Below, piece after piece: positions 1 through 6,152 of a DNA stretch of 18,604 nt. Each line of letters begins with the position of its first letter. The first letter of the stretch is position 1. The stretch comes from an uncultured Flavonifractor sp. (GTDB taxonomy: Bacteria; Bacillota; Clostridia; Oscillospirales; Oscillospiraceae), in NCBI GenBank assembly GCA_947384055.1, contig CANDFO010000047.1, forward strand, positions 1-18,604. The letters run 5' to 3'. The translations under genes and the position numbers were made by a program. A model generated the notes under the pieces. The model had not been told where the DNA came from, did no database searches, and worked only from the letters and a program-made list of their open reading frames with translations.

Positions 1-1917
1 GACCTGGAGTCCCGCAGCGGCATGGGGACCGCCGACCTCCAGGAGATGCTGAACGCCCGCTTTGGCGGCAGTCTCAACCTGCTGGTCTACACCGGCGGCT
101 GCAAGGGCTGGCAGAACAACGCTGTCAGCAGTTCGGTAAATCAGCTCTGGCAGGTGAAGGACGGCAAGCTGGTGAGCCTGAACCGGGACCTGGGCAGCGT
201 TTCCATGACGGACCCCGATACCTTGGCCGGATATATCCGCTGGTGCGCGGAGCACTACCCCGCCAGCCGGTATCAGCTGATTCTCTGGGACCACGGCGGC
301 GGCTCTGTCAGCGGCTACGGCTACGATGAAAAGTTTGCCTCCAGCGGCTCCATGAGTCTGGCCGGCCTGAATACCGCCCTCAGGAGCGCCGGGGTGAAAT
401 TTGACTTCATCGGCTTTGACGCCTGTCTTATGGCCACGGCGGAGACCGCCCTGACTATGGCCCAGTACGCCGACTATCTCATCGCCTCGGAGGAGACCGA
501 GCCGGGGGTGGGCTGGTATTACACCGATTGGCTTACCGCCTTTGGGGAGGACCCCTCTCTCCCCACCGTTCAGCTGGGGAAGCTCATTGCGGACAGCTTT
601 GTGGACACCTGCGCCCAAAAGTGCCCGGGCCAGCTGACCACCCTTTCGGTGGTTGACCTGGCGGAGCTGGAGGCCACTCTGCCCCAGGTGCTGTCGGATT
701 TCTCCAAATCCACCGCCAGGCTTATCCAGGACAAACAGTACCAGACCGTCTCCGACGCCCGCAGCGGCGCCCGAGAGTTTGCCCAGTCCAGCAAAATCGA
801 CCAGGTGGACCTGGTGCATCTGGCGGAAAACCTGGGCACCCGGGAGGGGACGGCCCTGACGGAGGTGCTGCTGGACGCGGTGAAGTATAACCGCACCTCC
901 TCCAACATGACCAATGCCTACGGGCTGTCCATTTATTTCCCCTACCGGAAGTCCTCCATGGTGGACCGGGCGGCCTCCACCTACCGGCAGATCGGCATGG
1001 ATGAGGATTACGCCCGGTGTATCCGGCAATTTGCCAGCCTCGCCGTCAGCGGACAGGCGGCCTCCGGCGGCACCGCCTCCCCCCTGCCCTCCCTGCTGGG
1101 GACCCTGGGCAGCGGCTCCGGCGGAAGCGCCGATATGATCTCCGCCCTGCTGGGCGAGTTTCTGGGCGGCAGCTTCGGCCGTGTGGCCGGTCTCACCGGC
1201 GGCAATACTGAATTTTTGAGTGACGGGGCCATGAGCCGGGAGGACACTGTTCAGTACCTGACGGAAAACCGCTTCCCGGACGAGGCCCTGGTCTGGCAGT
1301 CCGGAGAGGACGGCGTGCCGGTGCTGTACCTGAGCGAGGAGCAATGGGGACTGGTGCAGTCCCTGGAGCTGAACCTGTTCTATGACGACGGGGAGGGGTA
1401 CATCGACCTGGGCTTGGACAACGTCTACGAATTCAACGACGCCGGCGGACTTCTGGGGGCAGACGGCAGCGCGTGGCTGGCCATCAACGGACAGCCGGTG
1501 GCCTACTACCACACCGCCACCGTGGACGACGGGACCGATTACTCCATCACCGGCCGGGTGCCGGTGCTCCACAACGGCGTCCGGGCGGAGCTGATTCTGG
1601 TGTTCGACAGCCAGCGGCCCCGGGGCTTTGTGGCGGGCGTGCAGCGGGTATACCCCGACGGGGAGACGGAGACGGCGGCCAAGAGCCAGACCGCCCTCCA
1701 GAGCGGCGACACGCTGGAATTCCTGTGCGACTATTACAGCTACAGCGGAGACTACCAGGACAGCTACCTGCTGGGGGAGCCGCTGACGGTACCGGACTCT
1801 GAGCTGACCGTCAGTGACGTGCCCCTGGAGGGCAGCGTCCAGGTCACGTACCGCTTTACCGACTTGTACAATCAGCACCACTGGACGCCGGCGATTTCCC
1901 TGGATGTCCGCCAATAA
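1..1917 (+). CDS. Clostripain-like cysteine peptidase (family C11), 5'-truncated
   Basis: The open frame runs in from the left edge: codons 1-21 read DLESRSG directly before an internal Met, and the family normally has a Gly-Ser-Asp-Leu-Glu-Ser-like motif there. The true start, and any signal or lipoprotein peptide, therefore lies outside the window. C11 peptidases are secreted Cys endopeptidases with a His/Cys dyad, often cleaving after Arg or Lys. The catalytic His is in WDHGGG (His codon 292-294) and the Cys in GFDACLM (Cys codon 424-426). The peptidase domain ends near base 1030. A Gly/Ser-rich linker follows (about 1030-1200), then a roughly 230-residue region without Cys-dyad motifs that looks beta-rich and may bind substrate or the surface. 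No C-terminal anchor is visible. The DUF853 ATPase gene follows after about 60 nt on the same strand. The family call is firm; the substrate is unknown. Confidence 0.93.
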   Translation, partial: DLESRSGMGTADLQEMLNARFGGSLNLLVYTGGCKGWQNNAVSSSVNQLWQVKDGKLVSLNRDLGSVSMTDPDTLAGYIRWCAEHYPASRYQLILWDHGGGSVSGYGYDEKFASSGSMSLAGLNTALRSAGVKFDFIGFDACLMATAETALTMAQYADYLIASEETEPGVGWYYTDWLTAFGEDPSLPTVQLGKLIADSFVDTCAQKCPGQLTTLSVVDLAELEATLPQVLSDFSKSTARLIQDKQYQTVSDARSGAREFAQSSKIDQVDLVHLAENLGTREGTALTEVLLDAVKYNRTSSNMTNAYGLSIYFPYRKSSMVDRAASTYRQIGMDEDYARCIRQFASLAVSGQAASGGTASPLPSLLGTLGSGSGGSADMISALLGEFLGGSFGRVAGLTGGNTEFLSDGAMSREDTVQYLTENRFPDEALVWQSGEDGVPVLYLSEEQWGLVQSLELNLFYDDGEGYIDLGLDNVYEFNDAGGLLGADGSAWLAINGQPVAYYHTATVDDGTDYSITGRVPVLHNGVRAELILVFDSQRPRGFVAGVQRVYPDGETETAAKSQTALQSGDTLEFLCDYYSYSGDYQDSYLLGEPLTVPDSELTVSDVPLEGSVQVTYRFTDLYNQHHWTPAISLDVRQ

Positions 1918-1968
1918 AACGGATATCCGGCAGCGCTCTGACCACCATGGACCGCGATTAAAAATGAC

Positions 1969-1973
1969 GGAGG
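1969..1973 (+). promoter_or_regulatory. Ribosome binding site that decides the ATPase start
   Basis: GGAGG lies 7 nt before the ATG at 1981 but only 1 nt before the in-frame ATG at 1975. The later ATG is therefore the better start, and the protein begins MYTDGALYLG. Confidence 0.75.
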
Positions 1974-1980
1974 AATGACT

Positions 1981-3552
1981 ATGTACACAGACGGCGCGCT
2001 CTATCTGGGACTGGCGGACGGGGCCCGCGTGACCATGCCCCTGAACATGTGCAACCGCCACGGCCTCATCGCCGGGGCCAGCGGCACCGGCAAGACCATC
2101 ACTATGAAGGTAATGGCCGAGTCCTTTTCCGACGCGGGAGTTCCCGTGTTCCTGTGCGACGTGAAGGGGGACGTATCCGGCATTGCGGAGCCGGGCGCCC
2201 AGAACGCCGGCATGGAAAAGCGCATCGACAAATTCGGCCTGCGGGAGTCCTTCGCCTATAAAGGCTATCCGGTTTCCTTCTGGGATATCTACCAGGAAAA
2301 GGGCCACCCGGTGCGGTGCACCATCTCCGACATGGGACCCGACCTGCTCTCCCGGCTGCTGGGGCTCTCCCCGGCCCAGCAGGGGGTGCTGGATATTGTC
2401 TTTAAAATTGCAGACGACCGGGGCCTGCTCCTGCTGGATATGAAGGACCTGCGGGCCATGCTGGGCTATGTGGGCGACCGCCGGGAGGAGTTTATCACCA
2501 CCTATGGCAATATCTCCGCCCAGTCCCTGGGGGCGGTGCTCCGCTCCCTGCTCCCCCTGGAGCGTGAGGGCGGCGACCTCTTCTTCGGAGAACCCGCCCT
2601 GGACATCCGGGACTGGTTCCGCACCGCCGCCGACGGGCGGGGCGTGGTAAATGTGCTGGACTGTGTAAAGCTGGTGCAAAATCCCACACTGTACGCCAGC
2701 TTCCTGCTGTGGATGCTCTCTGAACTCTTTGAGGTGCTCCCCGAGGCGGGGGACCTGGACAGGCCCAAGCTGGTTTTCTTCTTTGACGAAGCCCATATGC
2801 TCTTTGCCGACGCCCCCAAAGCCCTGGTGCAGAAGATTGAGCAGGTAGTGAAGCTGATCCGCTCCAAAGGGGTGGGCGTCTACTTCGTCACCCAGTCCCC
2901 CAGCGACATCCCCGACAGTGTGCTGGCCCAGCTGTCCAACCGGGTGCAGCACGCTCTGCGGGCCTATACCCCCGCGGAGCAGAAGGCGGTGAAGGCGGCG
3001 GCACAGGCATTCCGGGAAAACCCCGCGTTCAAGGCCGCCGACGTTATTATGGAGCTGGGCGTGGGGGAGGCCCTGGTGTCCGTACTGGACGCAGAGGGCG
3101 TGCCCGGCATTGTGCAGCGGACCTCCATTGTCTGTCCTCAGAGCCTGATGGCTCCCGCCCCGGAGTCCACCCGGCAGGCGGCCCTGAGGGGTGACGGAAT
3201 GGGCAGGTACGACAAAAGCGTGGACAATGAGTCCGCCTATGAGCTGCTTCAGGAGGAGCAGAAGCGGCTGGAGGAGCAGGCCGCGCTGGAGGCCGAGCGG
3301 GAAGCCTTTGAAAAGGAAAAGGCCGCTTTTGAAGCTCAGAAAGCCAAGGCGGAGGAGGCCGCCCGAAAGAAAGAGGAACGGGAGGCGGAGGCTCAGCGCA
3401 AACGGCTGGAAAAGGCCCTGGAGCGGGAGGAGGCCCAGCGCCAGAAGGCTGCCGAGCGTCGAAGGGCCCAGCTGGAGCGGCAGCTGATCAATACAGGCGC
3501 GCAGGTTCTGAAACGGGGACTTATGGGCACTCTGTTCGGCGGCAAAAAATAG
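1981..3552 (+). CDS. DUF853/HerA-like P-loop ATPase (YjgR family)
   Basis: This is a 523-residue cytoplasmic ATPase of the HerA/FtsK superfamily, of the same type as E. coli YjgR; the cellular role of that family is not settled. Walker A is GASGTGKT (residues 32-39). Walker B is VFFFDEAH (265-272), with the acidic pair Asp-Glu for ATP hydrolysis. A sensor-like VTQSP lies near 303-307, and NRVQHALR (320-327) is the usual place of the arginine finger in these ring ATPases. A strongly charged Glu/Lys/Arg/Ala-rich coiled coil covers about 423-503, and the protein ends in a Gly-rich LMGTLFGGKK tail as in YjgR relatives. HerA proper works with the NurA nuclease in archaea, but no NurA-like gene is next to this one. 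The gene may share a transcript with the C11 protease, since the gap is 63 nt with no evident terminator. The start at 1981 was chosen from RBS spacing. Confidence 0.92.
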   Translation: MYTDGALYLGLADGARVTMPLNMCNRHGLIAGASGTGKTITMKVMAESFSDAGVPVFLCDVKGDVSGIAEPGAQNAGMEKRIDKFGLRESFAYKGYPVSFWDIYQEKGHPVRCTISDMGPDLLSRLLGLSPAQQGVLDIVFKIADDRGLLLLDMKDLRAMLGYVGDRREEFITTYGNISAQSLGAVLRSLLPLEREGGDLFFGEPALDIRDWFRTAADGRGVVNVLDCVKLVQNPTLYASFLLWMLSELFEVLPEAGDLDRPKLVFFFDEAHMLFADAPKALVQKIEQVVKLIRSKGVGVYFVTQSPSDIPDSVLAQLSNRVQHALRAYTPAEQKAVKAAAQAFRENPAFKAADVIMELGVGEALVSVLDAEGVPGIVQRTSIVCPQSLMAPAPESTRQAALRGDGMGRYDKSVDNESAYELLQEEQKRLEEQAALEAEREAFEKEKAAFEAQKAKAEEAARKKEEREAEAQRKRLEKALEREEAQRQKAAERRRAQLERQLINTGAQVLKRGLMGTLFGGKK

Positions 3553-3570
3553 GCGAAGCAGGCGCGCACC

Positions 3571-3587
3571 CTTACCGGAGCGGTAAG
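3571..3587. other. Short hairpin after the ATPase gene
   Basis: CTTACCG and CGGTAAG form a 7-bp perfect stem around GAG, 18 nt after the ATPase stop. No T-run follows, so it is at best a weak terminator or an RNA 3'-end protecting structure. Confidence 0.35.
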
Positions 3588-3616
3588 AGCCGGAACAGGC
3601 ACACAGACAGGCGGGT

Positions 3617-3735
3617 GGGCGGCAAAATAAAGTCAACATCGGTCATTTTCGAGGACATGTGCCTCGGAAATGACACCGCTCGGCCTGCAAGTGTGCCCAA
3701 AGGGTGCGCGCGGCAGACCGTATCCCCTTTTTCGA
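3617..3735 (+). repeat. Dispersed 119-nt structured intergenic repeat, copy 1
   Basis: Aligned by hand without gaps to 11452-11570 this segment matches at about 107 of 119 positions, in the same orientation. It contains a 13-bp stem, GTCATTTTCGAGG (3642-3654) with CCTCGGAAATGAC (3662-3674), around the 7-nt loop ACATGTG. A second GU-rich stem is GTGTGCCC (3691-3698) with GGGTGCGC (3702-3709) around AAA. It sits between two convergent genes and is not coding in any convincing frame. It resembles the class of small, non-autonomous repeats with conserved RNA or DNA structure (REP or MITE-like); the family is not one I can name. Confidence 0.85.
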
Positions 3736-3743
3736 CAAGCTGA

Positions 3744-3778
3744 GGCCGTACTGCCGGAGATATTCCGGCAGTACGGCC
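3744..3778. terminator. 15-bp perfect hairpin between convergent genes
   Basis: GGCCGTACTGCCGGA (3744-3758) and its exact reverse complement (3764-3778) enclose the loop GATAT. It lies 14 nt from the stop codon of the minus-strand glycoside hydrolase-like gene and about 190 nt after the plus-strand ATPase stop. T-runs on either side are weak (TTGTTG on the plus strand), so intrinsic termination is likely but not textbook. Confidence 0.6.
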
Positions 3779-3791
3779 TTGTTGCTGATTT

Positions 3792-4862
3792 TCAATTCCA
3801 GACGATCCAGCTCTCATCCAGGGGGCGTATTTCCCCGGCAATGGGCACCAGACGCCCCGGTTCAAACTCCATCCATTCCAGGGCGGCGGCATAGCCCGGC
3901 CCTCCGGCCTGGGGCGCGGGGGCCCATACCCGCCAGGCGTGCTCCGACAGCAGCTCCAGGGTATGCCCGCTTACATCTCCGGCCGTACCGGTGAGCACCG
4001 CCTCACTGGTCATAACCGACACCTTTACATCGGGATAGTCTGCCAGGGCGGTCTCCAGCTCCTGAAAAAAAAGCTCCATGTTTTGCGTCAGTCCGGCGGG
4101 ATCGTAGAGCTCCCCGGCCCGGATGGTGTTGGTCCGCCCCTGGTTGGGGAAGGAACAGTTGTCAAGCAGCAGCTCGTCAAAGCCCAGCTGGGCCAGCTCC
4201 CTGCACACGCCGGTAACATAGGCCCTGGCCTCCGCGTTGGCGGCGCTGAGCCAGCGGTAATTGCCGGCATCCCGCCAGTTGCCCGCGCTGCTGCGGATGG
4301 ACATGTCCATATTGGAGCGGGGAACGGTGTTGTCCCGGAAGCAGGACACCCGGGCCACGGTATACAGCTCTCCGGCGTTGAGCAGCTGAATCGCCGCGTT
4401 AATGGCTCCGTCAGAGGCGGAGACCTTGGATTTAACCGCCAGCTCCAGCTGAGAGATATAATTCAGCGCGCCTTCGTCGGTTTTCATGTCAAATACCGCG
4501 GCGTTTCCCCCCGCGGCCTCCACCTGGCTTCCGGCGGTGCCGTCATAGAGCGCCGCGGCCGGGAGCATAACCCCGTGAAAAACAGGCACGGGCTCCGGGG
4601 TTGGCTCCGGCGCAGGGGTGGGCGTGGCCAGCGTCGGGGACAGGGTCTCCACCACCAGCGTCTCCGGGGGTTCCTGGCTTTCTCCCTGCAAAAAAGGCAG
4701 TTCAATGCGGATGCCGTCGGCAGAGTAAATGATATGGGGTTCCAGCAGATAAAATGCGGCGATCAGCAGGACCAGCAAAACCAGCAGAACGCCGATCAGT
4801 ATCATCAGAAAAGTGCGAAACCAGCTGCGGCCCCGATATGTGCCGTATCCTCTCGTCGGCAT
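3792..4862 (-). CDS. Membrane-anchored putative glycoside hydrolase (DUF4015-like)
   Basis: 356 residues. A basic N-terminus (1-16) is followed by one hydrophobic segment (about 17-40), so the protein is probably a type II anchored protein with its bulk outside. A Pro/Thr/Glu-rich spacer follows (about 64-94), then a roughly 260-residue domain. That domain carries VFDMKTDEG (123-131), LYTVARVSCFRD (166-177) and GFDELLLDNCSFP (227-239), which match the pattern of the putative glycosyl hydrolase family DUF4015, a TIM-barrel family related to alpha-amylase-like hydrolases. Family members usually show Asp-Tyr-x-Arg-Phe-Pro where this one has Asp-Asn-Cys-Ser-Phe-Pro, so substrate or activity may differ. 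AGAGGTG lies about 8 nt before the ATG. A promoter of its own lies about 100 nt upstream, which argues against simple cotranscription with marR. The substrate, presumably a cell-wall or surface glycan, is not known. Confidence 0.78.
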   Translation of the reverse strand: MPTRGYGTYRGRSWFRTFLMILIGVLLVLLVLLIAAFYLLEPHIIYSADGIRIELPFLQGESQEPPETLVVETLSPTLATPTPAPEPTPEPVPVFHGVMLPAAALYDGTAGSQVEAAGGNAAVFDMKTDEGALNYISQLELAVKSKVSASDGAINAAIQLLNAGELYTVARVSCFRDNTVPRSNMDMSIRSSAGNWRDAGNYRWLSAANAEARAYVTGVCRELAQLGFDELLLDNCSFPNQGRTNTIRAGELYDPAGLTQNMELFFQELETALADYPDVKVSVMTSEAVLTGTAGDVSGHTLELLSEHAWRVWAPAPQAGGPGYAAALEWMEFEPGRLVPIAGEIRPLDESWIVWN

Positions 4863-4965
4863 AGATTGCTCACCTCTTTTTGAACTGCCTCACCGGGCGC
4901 GAAACGGGCTGCAGGCCAGCGCCGCCGGGCGGAGGGCTGTGCCGGGATGCGGCCGTTACGCGGCT

Positions 4966-4994
4966 ATTATACCACAAGGCGGCGCAGGATAAAA
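4966..4994 (-). promoter_or_regulatory. Extended -10 promoter for the DUF4015-like gene
   Basis: On the minus strand a consensus TATAAT (plus coordinates 4966-4971) is preceded directly by TGG, an extended -10. TTTTAT (4989-4994) lies 17 nt upstream as a weak -35. The predicted transcript would begin about 100 nt before the ATG at 4862. Confidence 0.6.
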
Positions 4995-5075
4995 CAGTTT
5001 TTTTCGCGCCGGGGGACCGCTGACTCGGCAGCGCCCAGAATCCCCCGCGGCAGTTCACAAGAGCGGCCGGAGACG

Positions 5076-5537
5076 TCAGATGTCTTCTTCAGGGGACTGA
5101 CAGGCTTCCACTTCCTCCCAGCGGGTAAGGGCGCCGTCCAATATGTTCAGGGCAGAGGCCACCATCGACCGCTCCTCGGCGGTGAGCCCGTGGAGAATCT
5201 CGTTAAAATACCCGCTGACATCGGTAGCCGCCTGACTGCGCAGAGCGTGATATTTTTCCGTGGCGGAGACATAAATAACCCGCCGGTCGTTGGTACTGCG
5301 GCACCGCTGGGCCAGCCCCAGCTTTTCCAGGCGGTCCACAATGCCGGAGACGGTGCTGTTGGCGCTGCCCGTGCGCTCGGCCAGAGCGCTGATGGGAATT
5401 TCTCCGCCCTCGCCCAGTACGGTCAGCACCAGCGCCTGTGGGAATGTCAGGTTCAGCCGCCCAAAATGACTGCGGAACTGCTGGGACATGTGCTGTGTAA
5501 CCCGCAGGTAGGACATCAGGATATCGTGCTGGTCCAT
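5076..5537 (-). CDS. MarR-family transcriptional regulator
   Basis: 153 residues, the normal MarR size. A winged helix-turn-helix is visible: ISALAERTGSANSTVSGIVDRLEKLGL (residues 49-75) holds helix-turn-helix and recognition helix, and NDRRVIYVS (83-91) is the beta wing with the conserved Asp-Arg-Arg. Flanking helices (5-40 and 100-145) would form the dimer interface. MarR dimers bind palindromic operators and usually release DNA on binding small aromatic or toxic ligands. The start was set at 5537, not the in-frame ATG at 5585, because AAAGGAG lies 6 nt before it. The divergent neighbour across 615 nt is a MATE efflux pump, a common MarR target. The DUF4015-like gene lies downstream on the same strand after 213 nt. 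The ligand is unknown. Confidence 0.92.
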   Translation of the reverse strand: MDQHDILMSYLRVTQHMSQQFRSHFGRLNLTFPQALVLTVLGEGGEIPISALAERTGSANSTVSGIVDRLEKLGLAQRCRSTNDRRVIYVSATEKYHALRSQAATDVSGYFNEILHGLTAEERSMVASALNILDGALTRWEEVEACQSPEEDI

Positions 5538-5543
5538 GGGGTG

Positions 5544-5550
5544 CTCCTTT
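5544..5550 (-). promoter_or_regulatory. Ribosome binding site that decides the marR-like start
   Basis: On the minus strand AAAGGAG lies 6 nt before the ATG at 5537. The upstream in-frame ATG at 5585 would add a basic extension (MFPPRRMRGRRGKEHP) absent from MarR proteins. Confidence 0.75.
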
Positions 5551-5944
5551 CCGCGCCTGCCGCGCATCCTTCGTGGTGGAAACAAACAGGGCCCCGCCGG
5601 GTATTTCCCGGAATACGTGCCGGGGAGCGCTTTTTGGATAATAGAATGTTATTGTAAAGCATGGATTTTAAAAAACTATGAACAATTATTTACATTCACG
5701 GAAAATCAGGCCTTGTTTGAAAAAGAGAATACGGCCGCAGTAGCAGGAAATTTTTTGCTGGACGAATCGTTCTCTCATGGGAATCCTGACGGATTACAGG
5801 GAAAACTGACGCGGTATGGCAGAAAAAGGGCCGGCGTTCAGCGGTTGTGGATACAGGTTCTCCATTCTGGTCCTGTTCTTTCCGCCCCTGCCCGGCATGT
5901 GGCCCGCGCCTGCGCGCCGCTCCGGGCGGGCGTCCTTGAAGCAA

Positions 5945-5973
5945 TTGACTTTTTCGACCGAACTTGCTATAAT
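5945..5973 (+). promoter_or_regulatory. Near-consensus sigma-70 promoter for the MATE gene
   Basis: TTGACT (5945-5950) and TATAAT (5968-5973) are separated by exactly 17 nt. Transcription would begin near 5980, giving a leader of about 170 nt before the GTG at 6153. No clear MarR palindrome overlaps it: TTGAC and GTCAA are inverted but 29 nt apart. Confidence 0.8.
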
Positions 5974-5998
5974 TAGCCTGTCAAAAGATATAAATTTT

Positions 5999-6040
5999 AC
6001 ACTGGATAGGCTGGTATCCGCCGTCTTATCCGGTGTTTTT
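5999..6040 (+). terminator. Candidate leader attenuator upstream of the MATE gene
   Basis: ACACTGGATA (5999-6008) pairs with TATCCGGTGT (6027-6036) in a 10-bp stem with one GU pair, followed at once by a run of five T (6036-6040), which is terminator-like. An alternative stem can form from the same left arm: GGATA (6004-6008) with a second TATCC copy at 6015-6019, loop GGCTGG. The two pairings are mutually exclusive. The structure lies just after the predicted transcription start and 110 nt before the gene. Function is inferred from structure only. Confidence 0.5.
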
Positions 6041-6096
6041 ATCGTCTAAAGACTTCATAGTCAACATTTGTGCGCAGCGGGCACAGCCTGCCGGAT

Positions 6097-6120
6097 GAAA
6101 AAACGAAAATGCGTTTTTTC
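6097..6120 (+). other. AT-rich hairpin in the MATE leader
   Basis: GAAAAAACG (6097-6105) and CGTTTTTTC (6112-6120) form a 9-bp stem with loop AAAATG, ending 20 nt before the ribosome binding site. The stem is weak and may simply shape the leader near the ribosome entry site. Confidence 0.4.
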
Positions 6121-6140
6121 AAGTGTGCTGACTTTAATCA

Positions 6141-6147
6141 GGAGGAG
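6141..6147 (+). promoter_or_regulatory. Ribosome binding site supporting a GTG start
   Basis: GGAGGAG lies 5 nt before GTG at 6153. No ATG in the same frame has comparable support. Confidence 0.75.
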
Positions 6148-6152
6148 TCTTC

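Larger units (their letters stand above)
5551..6152. other. Long intergenic region between marR-like and MATE genes
   Basis: About 600 nt with no convincing gene. From about 5640 to 5760 it is AT-rich on both strands and probably holds the marR promoter, but I cannot place a -35/-10 pair with confidence. From 5780 to 5940 it is GC-rich and featureless to my eye; a plus-strand frame open from 5536 to 5976 has no RBS and no family resemblance and is partly antisense to marR. From 5945 onward it holds the MATE promoter and leader, listed separately. Confidence 0.6.

Noticed and set aside
1975..1980. Earlier ATG for the DUF853 ATPase
   Set aside because: Only 1 nt after GGAGG, too close for initiation. 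The ATG at 1981 has normal spacing.
3617..3735. 119-nt repeat as an insertion sequence or CRISPR repeat
   Set aside because: No transposase frame nearby, no target-site duplication seen, and only two copies far apart, so neither category fits.
5538..5585. N-terminal extension of the MarR protein from an ATG at 5585
   Set aside because: The added residues are Arg-rich and non-homologous, and the strong RBS lies inside the extension, directly before the ATG at 5537.
5536..5976. 146-codon plus-strand frame in the marR-MATE gap
   Set aside because: No RBS, partly antisense to the marR start, runs over the MATE promoter, and the translation looks like no protein family I know.
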